NCBI GenBank assembly: GCA_963556495.2
Contig: OY747714.1
Location: 48,804,541-48,868,540 of the forward strand
Reading direction: 5' to 3'
From: Valencia hispanica
Taxonomy: Eukaryota > Chordata > Actinopteri > Cyprinodontiformes > Valenciidae
DNA: 64,000 nucleotides
The translations under genes were made by a program, and so were the position numbers. This document shows positions 50,396-62,005 of the stretch, piece after piece; the first letter of the stretch is position 1; every line of letters starts with the position of its first letter. Below the pieces are notes generated by a model. That model ran no database searches and was not told the origin of the DNA. It was given only the letters and a program-made list of their open reading frames with translations.

Positions 50396-51277
50396 CTTAG
50401 AGTTTGGAGAGGCCATGGAGAACGACTACCGTACCGCTTCAAAGCGATTGTGGTCCACCATCCAGCGTCTCAGGGGGGGAAGCGGTCTGCCACCAACCAC
50501 TGTTTGCAGTGGGGATGGTGTGCTGCTGACCTCGACGCGGGACGTTTTGGGTCGGTGGATGGAATACTTCGAAGACCTCCTCAATCCCACCCGCACGCCT
50601 TCCAATCTGGAAGCAGGGTTTAGGCACTTTGGGTCGGGCTCTCCAATCTCTGGTGCTGAGGTCACCCAGGTCGTTAAAATGCTCCTCGGTGGCAAGGCTC
50701 CAGGGGTGGATGAGATTCGACTGGAGTTCCTCAAGGCTCTGGATGTTGTGGGGCTGTGTTGGTTAACGTTGCTCTGCAATATTGCGTGGACATCGGGGGC
50801 AGTTCCCTTGGATTGGCAGACCGGGGTGATGGTCCCCCTGTTTAAAAAGGGGGACCACAGAGTGTGTTCCAACTACAGGGGGATCACACTTCTGAGCCTC
50901 CCTGGTAAGGTCTATTCAGGGGTTTTGGAGAGGAGGGTCTGACGGATAGTTGAACCTCAAATCCAGGAGGAAAAATACGGTTTTCGTCCTGTCCGTGGAA
51001 TACTGGAGCAGCTCTACACCCTCAGCAGGGTCCTGGAGGGTGCGTGGGAGTTTGCCCAACCGGTCTACATGTGTTTTGTGGACTTGGAGAAGGCGTTCGA
51101 CATTGTCCCTCGGGAAGCCCTGTGGGGGGTACTCCGGGAGTATGGGGTACCGGGCCCCTTGATAGGGCTGTCCCTGTACGACCGGTGCCAGAGTTTGGTT
51201 CACATTGGCAGCAGTTAGTCGGGCTTGACTCCGCCAAGGTTGCCCTTTGTCACCGATCCTGTTCATAACTTTTATGG
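50396..51277 (+). mobile_element. Rex3 fragment, start of RT
   Basis: Encodes EFGEAMENDYRTASKRLW, LLGGKAPGVDEIRLEFLKALD, NIAWTSGAVPLDWQTGV and CSNYRGITLLSLPGKVYSG, then a stop, YGFRPVRG and MCFVDLEKAFD in a second frame. It ends before the FADD box in a 16-bp fold-back palindrome joining it to Gypsy copy C. Confidence 0.88.
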
Positions 51278-51293
51278 TATGAACAGGATCGGT

Positions 51294-52306
51294 ATTAAAG
51301 ATCAACTAGTCAGTCGAGATGAACCTGAGACGCTTAACCAGCTTATTAACTTAGACATAAAACTAGATAATCGAGTCAAAGATAAAAACTGCTCTAAAAT
51401 GTAAGATACCGTTCTTTAGACTGGACCCACCTATTCGGGTCACAGCTCTTGACGGGAGCTCTATGACCACCATAACCCACCAAGCCGAGCACGTATCTCT
51501 AATCGTTTCAGGAAATTATCGCAAAATCATACAGTTCTACATCATTCCTGCCTGCGACAGCCCTTTAGTTCTCGGATACCCTTGGCTAACTTTACACAAC
51601 CCACACCTTAACTGGTCCAGTCACCGCATTGAATCCTGGAGCATTTATTGCCTTCAGAACTGCCTTTCTTCAGCCCTGCCTAAGTCAAGACCAGCCCCTG
51701 ATCTACATAAACCACAACCTAATTTAGCTAATGTCCCTACAGATTACCACGATCTACGAGAGGTTTTGAGCAAGGATTTAGCCTTACCACCCCACCGACC
51801 ATATGATTGTGCTATTGATGTTTCCTGGAGCTCCTCTGCCCACAAGTTGCCTTTTCAGTATTTTAGACAAAGAAAGATAGGCCATGGAGAACTACATTAA
51901 CGATTCACTTAAAGCAGGTATAATTCATCCTTCCTCGTCTCCTTTAGGCTCCTGACTTTTCTTCGTAGAGAAGAAAGACAAGACTCTTGTATCAACTACA
52001 GAGGACAGAGATTTCCGTCAAAAAAAAGTATTCTCTATCATTTGTCTAATCTGCACTTGAACCAGTTTCTAGCACCCAGATTTTCTCTAAGCTTGACCTC
52101 TGCAATGGACATCATCTTATTCGCATCAGAGCTGGGGATTAGAGGAAAACAGCTTTCAAAACACCCATAGGCAACTTCGAATACCATTTCATTACTTTCG
52201 GACTCATTAACGCCCCAGCTGTCTTCCAAAACCTCGTCAACAATGTTCTCAGAGACTTTCTCCACAGATTTGTTTTTATTTACCTTGACGACATTCTCAT
52301 CTTCTA
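51294..52306 (+). mobile_element. Ty3/Gypsy copy C, left part (gag end to RT)
   Basis: A Gag remnant (LDNRVKDKNC) is followed by the second half of the protease domain and linker ([33 protein letters not shown]) and RT with an intact YLDDILIF box at 52275-52305. The protease active-site segment and zinc knuckle are deleted (compare copy B). It is cut at 52306 by a LINE. Confidence 0.88.
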
Positions 52307-52310
52307 CACA

Positions 52311-54445
52311 TTTGTGTATCATTTGCATCCCCCACCATGCCTCCACTCACCTGTGGTTCTAGGTGTGATGGCTGCGCAAAACTTAGCCAGAGGGTTCTGG
52401 AGCTGGAGCAGAGGATCTCAACACTCCACCAAATCCAGGACCATGAGCGCGTCGTGGACATCATCTTCGGTCGGACTTTCGCCGCCGCCAGCAGTGCACA
52501 GCTGGCGGACACCATTCCCTGCCAGCTCGGCGAAGCGGTGGAGGGAGGATCCATCTCCAGACTCGGGGTGCCAAACGGCCACGTAACATCTGCAGCAGAG
52601 GAGGACCGCTGGTTCCAGCAGGGGGGTAAACCAAAAGCCCCCATCAGCTCCACTCTGGTGCTCAAACACTCTTTGTGAGGAGTTCGCAGACCACTTCAGA
52701 GGGAAAGTAGACGCCATCAGATGTAAGATTTTATCTTCTCAGAGTAACATGGTTTTAGACAAATCTGAGCGTGTGTCTTTACCAAAGGAAACGCAGGACA
52801 GTTTTGTCCTGGTAGAAGCTGGTACTCTTGTTAAAGGTTTCTCCTCAGAGAGGCCCACCACATGTGTCTTGGATCCAATTCCTACTTCCTTTTTTAAGCA
52901 ATTTTATGGATCTTTTAGAGATGAGATTTTAACCATGATGAATTGCTCCCTTCAGGGGTCTTACCTGCCGCCTTTAAATGGGGCGGTAGTGAGGCCCCTG
53001 TTGAAGAAGAGCAATTTAGATTTTAATAATTTTAACAATTTTAAACCGGTATCTAACTTATCTTTTTTAAGCAAAATTGTAGAAAAAATTGTTTTAATTC
53101 AACTTTATGATTTTATTAATGAGCACAATGTCCTGGAGAAATTTCAGTCTGGTTTTAGGGTGAATCACAGCACAAAGACGGCCCTTTTGAAGATTCTAAA
53201 TGATTTTAGATTAAACTATGATGCACAGAAGGTGACAGTGTTGGTTCTACTGGATCTAAGCGCTGCCTTTGATACAGTAGACCACACTATTCTTTTAACC
53301 CGTTTAAAACAGATTGGCCTCTCTGGTGCTGTTCATAGATGGTTCACTTCCTACCTCACAGACAGGACATTTATGGTAAGTTTAGATACCTGCTTCTCTG
53401 GGGTCCATAAGATCACATGTGGTGTGCCCCAGGGTTCGATTTTAGGCCCAGTGCTTTTTAACCTGTATATGCTCCCTCTTGGCAGCGTCATCAGAAGACA
53501 TGGAGTCAACTTTCACAGTTATGCTGATGATACACAGCTGTACATCTCCATGTCTCCTGATGATACACGGCCAATGGATGCACTTTTTAACTGCATTTTA
53601 GACATTAAATCCTGGATGGCAGAAAACTTTCTCCAGCTCAACCAGGACAAAACTGAAGTTTTTAGTCATCGGTCCTGAGGCTCAGAGAGAGAAACTTTTA
53701 CCAAAACTACAATCACTGTTTTTTAATCCTTCTTTACAAGTGAAGAACCTGGGCGTGATTTTTGACTCTGAGCTGACTTTTATTCCTCACATAAAAAATA
53801 TTACTAAAATAAGTTTCTATCAACTAAAAAATATCGCCAGAGTCCGCCCCATTCTCTCTCGGGCCAACACGGAGACACTGATGCTTTTATCTCCAGTAGA
53901 ATTGATTACTGTAATGCCCTGCTTTCTGGTCTTCCCAAAAAGAGTATATCAGGTTTACAACTACTACAAAATTCAGCAGCACGTGTCCTGACAAAGACCA
54001 GGAGGTGGGAGCACATTACACCAGTCTTAAAATCATTGCATTGGCTCCCCGTACATTTCAGGATCGACTTTAAGGTTCTTTTAATGGTTTTTAAGTGTCT
54101 TAATGGTCTTGGGCCTTCTTATCTCTCTGAACTGCTTTTACCATATAAACCTTTGCGGTCTCTGCGCTCCTCTGGCAGCCATCTCCTTGTCACCCCAAAA
54201 GTCAGGACACACTCATGGCGAGGCGTCTTTCCAGTTTTATGGCCCCACCTCTGGAACAGGCTGCTGGAGAACCTCAGGGCCGCAGAGAACGTTCATGTTT
54301 TTAAGAGCAGGCTCAAGACTCACCTTTTTAGCCTAGCTTTTAACTGATTATTATTTATTACTGTTTACTTGCTCTGCATGTTTTATATGATATTTTTATC
54401 AGTGTTACTATTTAATCTTAGCATATTAATTTACTGTTTATTTTT

Positions 54446-54481
<36 letters not shown>

Positions 54482-54686
54482 TATATAAACCCTAACCCTA
54501 TATATATATATTTTGTAACTTTAATTCATCTTATTCCCCGTTCCAGTGTTTCCTCTGTGGGAGCCCTCTGCCCCGGGAGAGGTGGTCGGCTGTAGCTGCT
54601 TGGGTGCTCTCAAGGTGGAGCTTGGGGTCTTGGCCTTGCCTCCACTGGGTGCCCTGTGTATCGGCGCCTCAGCTGCTGCTGTTGAT
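52311..54686 (+). mobile_element. LINE with coiled-coil N-terminus, RT and partial 3' UTR
   Basis: ATG at 52337: a Cys-containing, coiled-coil-like start ([18 protein letters not shown]) runs to 52678; the expected endonuclease is missing. RT at 52749-53678: RPLLKKSNLDF, FQSGFRVNHSTKTAL, VLLDLSAAFDTVDH, CGVPQGSILGPVLFNLYMLP and SYADDTQLYISM, all catalytic residues intact. A one-base shift near 53665 and others near 53885 and 53990 lead to the C-terminus ([20 protein letters not shown] to [15 protein letters not shown], 54036-54347). The 3' UTR stops abruptly at Gypsy sequence, so the true 3' end is lost. Confidence 0.9.
54449..54515. repeat. (TA)n microsatellite in LINE 3' UTR
   Basis: Two TA runs separated by TAAACCCTA-type units. 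Confidence 0.9.
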
Positions 54687-55416
54687 CGACGATTCATCAA
54701 AGACTTCAGTAACATTGCCGCTCCCCTCACCGCCCTTTTCTCCATTAAGAGGCCCTGCCACTGGACCCCGGAGGCTGACCAAGCGTTCCAGCATCTTAAT
54801 CAACAATTCACCCCAACTCCTGTTCTTATTCACCCGGATCCTTAGCTCCTTTTCATCCTTGAGGTAGACGCCCTTGATATTGGTCTGGGTGCTGTCCTAT
54901 CCCAAAGATCTTCTAAGGATCACAAACTCCATCCGTGTGCTTTTTTTTCTCGATGAAACTCCTTTGCTAAAAGGAAGTATGATATTGGGGACCGGGAGCT
55001 CCTTGCCATCAAGTTAGCCTTGGAGGAATGGAGACATTGGCTGGAAGGAATGGAGTAGGTGTAAGCTTACTTCTGTTTTTTATCCTCAGACTAACGGTCA
55101 GTGTGAAAAGCTCAATCATAAAATAGAGAACTTCCTCCAATGCATTTGTGCTCAAAATTCCACAACCTGGAGTCAGGATCTCGCCTGGGTTGAGTATGCA
55201 CACAATTCTCACATATCTGCCACAGGTCTGTCCCCATTTGAAGTGTCCCCAGGTTACTGATCCTCACTTTTGCCATCTTCACATCCCAATTCTGTTGTCC
55301 CTACAGTCCGTGCTCAGTTCAACTCCTTCCGATGCATCTGGAATAACACCAAGGCTGCACTTCAACGAACATCCAATCAAAACAAAAGAATAGTAGACCT
55401 CAAACGTCTACTATTC
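54687..55416 (+). mobile_element. Ty3/Gypsy copy C, right part (RNase H, integrase)
   Basis: [18 protein letters not shown] and [17 protein letters not shown] (RT-RNase H connection), then RNase H codons to about 55056, then a deletion straight into the integrase region after its DRGPQF motif. Integrase pieces lie in shifted frames (TNGQCEKLNHKIEN and WVEYAHNSHIS equivalents). The site near 54898 (CCTATCCCAAAG) is uninterrupted, unlike copies A and B. It ends in the palindrome 55388-55416. Confidence 0.85.
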
Positions 55417-55419
55417 TCA

Positions 55420-55735
55420 AGCATTGGCTCCCTGTATGTTTCAGTATCAATTTTATGGTTCTTTTAATGGTTTCTAAGTGTCTTAACGGCCTTCCTATCT
55501 TTGAGAACTGCTTTTACCATATGAACCTTTACGGTCTCTGCGCTCCTCTGGCAGCTGTCTCCTTGTCATTCTTAAAGTCAGGACAAACATTCATGGTGAG
55601 GCGTCTTTCCATTATTATGGCCCTCACCTATGGAACAGGCTGCCGGAGGAACTCAGGGCCACAGAGAACGTTCTAGTTTTTAAAACCAGGCTTAAGACTC
55701 ACCTTTCTAGCCAAGCTTTTAGGAGAAGACAAAGG
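55420..55735 (+). mobile_element. LINE 3' coding tail joined to Gypsy copy C
   Basis: LLMVSKCLNGLPIFENCFYHMNLYG, CAPLAAVSLSFLKSG and GTGCRRNSGPQ in shifted frames: the same fusion as 901-1184 in inverse orientation. Confidence 0.8.
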
Positions 55736-55968
55736 AAATAATGGTAACTTAAAAAAGTGGGGCAACGCTCCATCAACAATAGTTAAACAATTAACCTTTA
55801 AAAGGAGTGCTGATTAAAATAAGCAGCTCAAAAACAAAAACAACCTCTTTGGCCTAATTAGCAGAACTAAAACTCAGAGTAAAATACGAGCGCAAAACCG
55901 TGACCAAAACAGCCAGATTCAGTCATCTAGATTCCAAAAGTAATCAAACACGAATGATCTTTAAATGG

Positions 55969-56409
55969 TGTTATGGCAAATTAAAGTATCTCAGGGTTTC
56001 CATAATAAAAAAGACTTGAGTCCAAGAAGGCGTTTAAGTATTTAATTCAAACATGTCTGGCCAGACACGGAGGGGACAGAGTTACTCGTGGATCACCCTA
56101 ACCAACCTTTCTAACTAACCGCTTAAATAGTATTCAGCAATCATTGTTTATCTCTGTAGATGTCTTCTCCAACCTTCACGCCCCGCCTCCAGAGTAACTG
56201 CTTCATGCGAGTCATAGCAACGCATAAAGCAGCACATCCGAAGGCCAGACTGTTATCTTATTGCCCCGGCGTCTGTCTCTCTGGTGACCTGACACATATA
56301 TATCATAAACATTAAGTTGGAGCAATAACCTTGTCATTTTACCCTAGATGCATTCACTAAACAGAGAATATACACTTAATTCCTAATTGCATAACAATTT
56401 TCCACCACA
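55969..56409 (-). repeat. Solo LTR, 441 bp
   Basis: It interrupts the right arm of the inverted repeat at a point where the left arm (near 645) is uninterrupted. Ends are TGTTATGGCAAATT and, reverse-complemented, TGTGGTGGAAAATT (TGT...ACA). Flanks AATGG (55964-55968) and AATGT (56410-56414) form a 5-bp duplication with one mismatch. In minus orientation a TATTTAAG box and downstream ATTAAATA signal suggest promoter and poly(A) order. No internal region remains. Confidence 0.8.
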
Positions 56410-56587
56410 AATGTTTGTCCAAGTTTAAACATCAATATAAGCCAAAAAATCTTGAAAGCACAAAGATCACTTAAGCCAGACAGCTGATTGGGGACCACAA
56501 CAAATATCTGAGGCTAATGAGTAAATGGCAAGTAGAGCTTTTAAAGCAGATCCACTCCCTTGAAGCATCAGGCTGGAATAGAAACAT

Positions 56588-57033
56588 CTATGCCGAATCG
56601 AATGAGGCTGCGGGAAGAGGGGGAAGAAGCCTCAAACTGGCATGCCGCTGTCTGTGGTGCTGAAATGGCTCACAGGCAGAGGCTGTAACAGGGTTGTTAA
56701 GCAGATATTGCTTTGTATAAGATAGGTGGGTTTCCTTGAGAAAGACAATGTCTGCCTGCAATTGGTTTAGAACATCCAGAATTTTTTTGTCTTTTATATT
56801 TCCTCCAAATCCGCACACATCCCAGGTGAGTAATATCACTGATGTCATTACTAGTCTCTCTGTCTGCCTGCCTCCTGCTGCTTCTCCAGTATTCTGGAAG
56901 CTTCCACCAGAGGTCCTGCCTGAGCGAGCAGGGAACCTGTCAATGAAGCGGAGCCTGCCTGCTGCACCTTCACAGGTGCAGCTCATTGCGCAGCTCATTG
57001 CGCTTATCTCCACTGGAGGATTTAAGGAGGTGG
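56588..57033 (-). mobile_element. L1-like LINE fragment, inverted copy
   Basis: Minus-strand copy of the 1-356 fragment: the frame opens upstream and reads into MTSVILLTWDVCGFGGNIKD and FLKETHLSYTKQYLLN. A short tandem duplication of GCGCAGCTCATT-like bases (near 56978-57000) is unique to this copy. Confidence 0.82.
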
Positions 57034-57620
57034 CTGACAGACCTTCAGTGCCTGAGTGTTATTGGTATTCTGATATACCTCAAGTCCTCTGCATTTCCAG
57101 TGCTTCCTTGTGCCTTCACTTAGGTTTAAACTAACTTCTCCGTGTTTCTCCAGGTATTCCACATCATTGTTTCCTCGTGCTCTGTTCACCTGCTTCTCAA
57201 GAATCCCTCGCTCGCTCTCTACGTCTGACAGCCTTCAAGCTCCTCTGTGGTCCACGTTACACCCTCATGCTCTGCCTGCCCGCCCTCGGAGTATCACCTC
57301 CGCTCCTGGACCTCTCCAACCCATCACCTCTGAAATCACAGCAGGAAGTACTCGAATTCATCGCAGACTCCTACCTTCTCCTCCCTGGTGGCTCAACTAC
57401 CACATTCCAAGTAAGCCTCACCTGAGTTCAGCTATTCATACCCTCTTGAGGAAATATTATCTCACTTGTGGAATCTCTTCTCCTGCAGTGCAACCCATCT
57501 CCATTTCCTTCAGCAGTGTTCCCCGTTCCCGCATCTTCCCATATCTTTATTATTCAATAAACATCTTAAACGGTACTGGTGTCCCTGTGGTGTTCTGCAT
57601 GTGGGTCAAAAAACTAAATC
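57034..57620 (+). repeat. Possible Gypsy LTR or 3' region
   Basis: C/T-rich sequence ending TTATTATTCAATAAACATC, then GGTGTTCTGCATGTGGGTC, which resembles the poly(A)-signal and U5 end of teleost Gypsy LTRs. No second copy in the window confirms it. Confidence 0.3.
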
Positions 57621-58169
57621 TACATAATTAACTCTCAAGACATGGATTAAACAGTGTCTGAGCATGTGTGTGTCAGAAATGATGCGATTAGATGTCATCT
57701 GATTATTAGAAGTGGTGACGGTTCTATGCAAATGTAGAGGACAATAATAACAATCAACAAAGAAATATTGTAACAGGTGGATAAAAATGATAACACAGGT
57801 TAAAATATACATGATTGGGTTTTTTGGTTTTCTTCCAGCTCTGGATCAACTGTACCATAGACTATGCATTAACTAATACGTGTCCATAACATTAGCAGTG
57901 TTATCTTACTCTAATCTTGGGTAAAAACAAAACAGCAAATAATTGTCCAAGGAGTGATATCCTTATCTCAAAACAACTGTCCATTGATAAAATGTTAATC
58001 TACCCTTATGGTCCGGGTCCCCTCAATAAAACTTTTCCGTATGGGGGAACAAAGCCAGGTGTTGTTCTCCCTCGGGAATTGATCGTTCATGCTAAATACC
58101 TTTTAGCTCTTTCCCTTGGTTCTTTACTTTTGATGGTTTACATTTGTTCAAAGGGCGGACTAAGGTGAC
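57621..58169. other. No gene seen
   Basis: No recognisable coding or repeat structure. Confidence 0.4.
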
Positions 58170-58790
58170 TGAACAATGATCAGGGGATGGTGAAATTTCA
58201 CAACTTAAAAAATTATTTATCATATTGTGGGGGATTAACCAGTAGTCAAGCCTTGAACATTGATTATTATTGGAAGCATTAAACCAGGTGTACCGTCTTA
58301 CATTGGGGTTTCTAATCCTCCAACAGTCTGTCAGATTAGTTTTGGAGACTTAAGTAATTGAAAATACCATCAAAGAGATGATGCTGCCCCCTAGTGGGAA
58401 GGCGATCAACTGAGCTGTCTGGAGCCAAATTCATATCTCCCCCCAAAATAATCTGATCAGTCGAGTATTTTAACTTCCATTGTCTTATCTTCTCAAAAAG
58501 GTCTGCATAAAATATTTTGTTGACTGCTTTACTGTTATAGCCATATACACATACTGAAATAAACTTAATTCCATCGATTTCTACAACCACCATTCACCAA
58601 TGACCATTTGTATCACTTACGTGACCCAAAATAGATCCAGGAAACCTGTTAAACAAGATCATAACCCCAGTTGAACGAGACGTGCCATGACTGAAGTACA
58701 TGAGATCTCCACATTGAAATTTCTAAAAAAAAATTTATCCTCATTAGATGAGTGCGTTTCTTGCAAGAAATAACAATTTGCTTTATGCTC
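58170..58790 (-). pseudogene. L1-like ORF2 endonuclease, second fragment
   Basis: Minus-strand frame 58336-58593 gives EIDGIKFISVCVYGYNS and ILGGDMNLAPDSSVDR, the central APE-domain motif (GGDFN class) of L1-type ORF2. Upstream codons in other frames give FLQETHSSNEDKFF. It covers a different part of ORF2 from the fragments at 1 and 56588. Shifts and stops are present. Confidence 0.75.
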
Positions 58791-58799
58791 CTTACAGTA

Positions 58800-59400
58800 A
58801 GATCGAAAATATTCGAGACAAGTTAGTGGTCGGAATCCTAGATAAAGACATGTCAGAAAAGCTACAGTTCCAGGTCAATCTTACTCTAGAGAAAGCAGTT
58901 GAGATGGTTAGATAGTTGGAGCAGATTAAAGGGGGAATTAGCCAACAAGCTTAAGCTGGAGTGGTTGATGCAACATATCTGAGCAAAGTCATGCACACAT
59001 GCAGCTGTAACTGCAGGGATGCGACGGTCCTGAGTGAGGTCAGACACAATGCATGTGCTGCTGCTTCCCAAAAACACAGAGGATGGGAAAGGACACAAGG
59101 CAGTGGCATCTTCGAGGCAGCAGGGCAATGTGATGGTGCTGTTACTGAGCTAAAGTGTTTCAGGTGTGGAAGGGACCACGGCAACAAAATACAGTGTGCT
59201 TCCAGGCAGGTTAAATGCAGAAACTCTCAGAAAATTGGACACTTTGCTGCTGTGTGCCACTCTGCAAAAGTAAATGGGATAAAAACAATGGAGCATCAGA
59301 ATGACAGTGACAGTGAGGGAAACTTTCTGGGCAAAATAAAAACAACATATCTCTATGTAACTGATTCCATAAGCCATGGACTTTTAAACTGAACATCTGT
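58800..59400 (+). pseudogene. Gypsy (K02A2.6-like) Gag C-terminus with zinc knuckles
   Basis: IENIRDKLVVGILDKDMSEK and LTLEKAVEMVR (58805-58910), a stop, then a frame to 59392 with CFRCGRDHGNKIQC and CRNSQKIGHFAAVC. The second knuckle keeps the C-x2-C-x4-H-x4-C spacing approximately; the first is degenerate. The N-terminal half of Gag and the 5' LTR are missing. Confidence 0.82.
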
Positions 59401-59790
59401 GACACTCCTGAAATTTTCAAAATTGATACCGGTGCAGATGCCAGTGTAAATTCAGATGACACCTATCATCAGCTCAAACACCTACCCCATTTGTCAAGTG
59501 ACTACACAGCTTTTGACAGCCCCAAAGGTAGGCTTGACTGCCTAGGACTGTTTACCACCATAACAAAATAAAAAGGACAGCAATATAAGTTCAGTATCCA
59601 TGTTATAAAAACAACTAACGGCAGCAACCTGTTAGGCCGTGATGTTGCAGTGGCAATGGGACTGGTGAAGAGAGTGGAGGAGTTGCACAGTGCATTTGGT
59701 GTGCATTTGGCGTTAGCACAGCAAGGAGTGTCTGCCCCCCTGCTTCCCAAAGTCAAGAAAGAGCTGGAAAGTGTTGTGATTCCATTTCTC
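59401..59790 (+). pseudogene. Gypsy protease
   Basis: KIDTGADASV near 59418-59450 carries the DTG active site; later LGRDVAVAMGLVKR (near 59625) matches the end of this domain. A TAA near 59570 breaks it. pol stops being recognisable at about 59790 and resumes near 60770. Confidence 0.8.
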
Positions 59791-59918
59791 ATAAGATGAA
59801 CTGAGCAGACTATTGGATGGCTGGGAGCCATTTCAAAGATGGACTGAGCAGACCACATTTCACAGCAATCCTAGCAGTGTACCCCAACACACTCCTATTG
59901 GTCCATGGCCACCAATGG

Positions 59919-59985
59919 TGACATCAATAGTGACATCAATGGTGACATCAACGATGACATCACAGTCAAAGGGCTATAAGAGTGG
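59919..59985 (+). promoter_or_regulatory. Four CRE-like sites before a TATA-like box
   Basis: TGACATCA at 59919, 59931, 59943 and 59955, exactly 12 bp apart, then CTATAAGAG at 59974-59982. CCAAT-type pentamers lie at 59894-59898 (inverse) and 59912-59916. The layout is that of a bZIP-responsive promoter, perhaps of an LTR or LINE 5' UTR. Confidence 0.5.
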
Positions 59986-60410
59986 GAATCGCGGCCATTT
60001 CAAACCGTTCTCAGCAGAGGGTCTTAGCAGAAACCCTGGCAAAACAGAGGATATTTCACCGGTGAAGATTATCTTTTGTTCTAACCCGCTGGACCGGGAA
60101 GAACTCATTTCAAAGCTTCGGAGTGCTCATCCTGTTCGCGTAACCAGGTTGAGCGATGTAAGGACTGTTCCAAGACAGTTTGTTACGATGTCAATCTCCA
60201 GGTCATCCAGCCTGCAGCTGGGCCACACGGTCCTTGAAAATCTTGAGCAGGAATTTTAACTCTTCTTTTTCTTGCTCAACTACAGACACAATTTGCTCTT
60301 CTCCTAGTGGACTGGACCTCCTTCAAAGCAAAGTAGGACTGAACCGGTTTATTTATACTAATGTGTCTGGGCGGAGATAAATAGAGAAAAAAGAGTTTTA
60401 ATGAGTTAGA

Positions 60411-60413
<3 letters not shown>

Positions 60414-60467
<54 letters not shown>

Positions 60468-60533
60468 CTGCGATGGACTGGTGACCTGTCCAGGGTAAAG
60501 AAAATGGATGGATGGATATATATATAAATATAC

Positions 60534-60619
<86 letters not shown>
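60414..60619. repeat. Two (TA)n microsatellites around a (TGGA)n-tailed repeat
   Basis: TA runs at 60414-60462 and 60519-60619. The 56 bp between them contain CGATGGACTGGTGACCTGTC and TGGATGGATGGA. Confidence 0.92.
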
Positions 60620-60621
<2 letters not shown>

Positions 60622-60770
60622 AATCCACCAGGTGGTGCCCCCAAACTTGGTAATTTTTACATAAAATTATTAATCTTATTAATAATTGCCCTAGGCAATT
60701 ACTCATATTTATTCATAGCCAAATCCTACCTATCTGTGGCACAACATAATGATGCTAAAGTCTGACGTCA

Positions 60771-61445
60771 TAGAGGAGATCTGAGAACCAACGGAGTGGT
60801 GTGCTCCCATAGTCCCAGTCCCCAAGAAGAGTGGTTTAGGGGGATCTGCGTTGATCTGAAATGACTGAACATGGCTGTGAAGAGAGAAAGATTGGTTCTA
60901 CCCACCATAGATGACATATTACCTATGCTGGCATAGTCTCGTGTGTTCTCCTTACTGGATGCGGCAAGTGGCTTCTGGCAAATCCCACTAGAGAGAGACA
61001 GCTAAACTAACCATGTCCATTACCCAAGTAATGTAGGTAGGGTAGGTTATTTTTCAAGCGACTTCCTTTTGGAATCTCCAGTGCCCCCGGTATTTTCCAA
61101 AGAGAAATGTCTGTGTTGCTCAGGGGCCAGAAGGGAGTAGAAGTGTACAAGGAGAACATCCTCTTCCATGGTACAGATGACAGGGAGCATGAGGAGATGA
61201 GAGTCCAAAGCATCCTTCGTATCCTTGAGGGAGCAGGTCTGAAGCTCAATGATGTGAAGTGCTTCCTGCGGCAAAGCCAGCTGACTTATCTGGGGCATCG
61301 AATCAGCAGTGACGGCATCCAGCTTGACCCCTCAAAATTAAGCCCCATCACAGAACTGCAACCACCAAGAGACATGCCAGACTTGAGAAGTTTCCTAGGC
61401 ATAGTATATTATCTCGGGCGCTTCCTGCCAAAATTTCTGAGGTGA
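60771..61445 (+). pseudogene. Gypsy (K02A2.6-like) reverse transcriptase, inactive
   Basis: GICVDLK(stop)LNMAVKRE, LLDAASGFWQIPLE in shifted frames, then frame 61107-61445 with VEVYKENILFHGTDD, GLKLNDVKCFLRQ, LTYLGHRISSDGI and [13 protein letters not shown]. The catalytic YMDD-type box is YKEN, so both Asp residues are lost. Confidence 0.88.
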
Positions 61446-61960
61446 TAAAGCTGCTCAATTACCTGCTGAAGTGTGAGGCTGTGTGGACCTGGGACGCTGC
61501 TCAAGACAATGCATTCAGCAAAGTAAAGCTCCTCATCTCCAGACCACCCTCACTGGCATTCTATGATGCCAAAAAGCCGACAGTGGTGAGTGCAGATGCA
61601 AGCAGGTACGGGCTAGGCGGGGTACTGCTACAGAGACACTCTGATGCACTGAAACCAGTGGCATTCTGTTCAAGAACTGAGGCTGAGAAGCGCTACGCAC
61701 AAATAGAGAAAGAATGTCTGGCGGCTGTTTGGGCCTGTGGGAGATTTTCCACTTACCTGAATGGCCTAGACAGCTTCACGGTCTAAACGGACCACAAAAC
61801 CCTAGTCCTCCTGATAAACCACATATACCTCAGGGTTCCCCTGAGGTGCCAGCACTTGATGATGCAGATGATGAAGTACAATCCCATTGCAGAGAACGTG
61901 CCTGGGAAAACACTAACAGTAGCCAACACGCTTTCCAGACAGCTATTATCTGTAATAATG
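61442..61960 (+). pseudogene. Gypsy RNase H
   Basis: [17 protein letters not shown] and [16 protein letters not shown] carry the first Asp and the Glu of RNase H. A TAA at 61784 ends the frame before the tether; downstream VPGKTLTVANTLSRQ-equivalent codons are in another frame. Confidence 0.85.
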
Positions 61961-62005
61961 AATGAAGTATTAGAACTTTAATGAATGAAGTATTAGAACT
62001 TACAT

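Larger units (their letters stand above)
59790..60770. mobile_element. Unidentified insertion inside Gypsy pol, with promoter-like array
   Basis: Sequence between protease and RT that is not Gypsy. It holds four TGACATCA motifs (59919-59962), a TATA-like CTATAAGAG (59974), two (TA)n runs (60414-60462 and 60519-60619), and between them a fragment of a widespread fish repeat (GCGATGGACTGGTGACCTGT then TGGATGGATGGA). The edges are approximate and no clear TIR or LTR pair is visible. Confidence 0.5.

Noticed and set aside
54475..54505. Telomere repeat
   Set aside because: Only about two CCCTAA-like units between TA runs; too short to mean anything.
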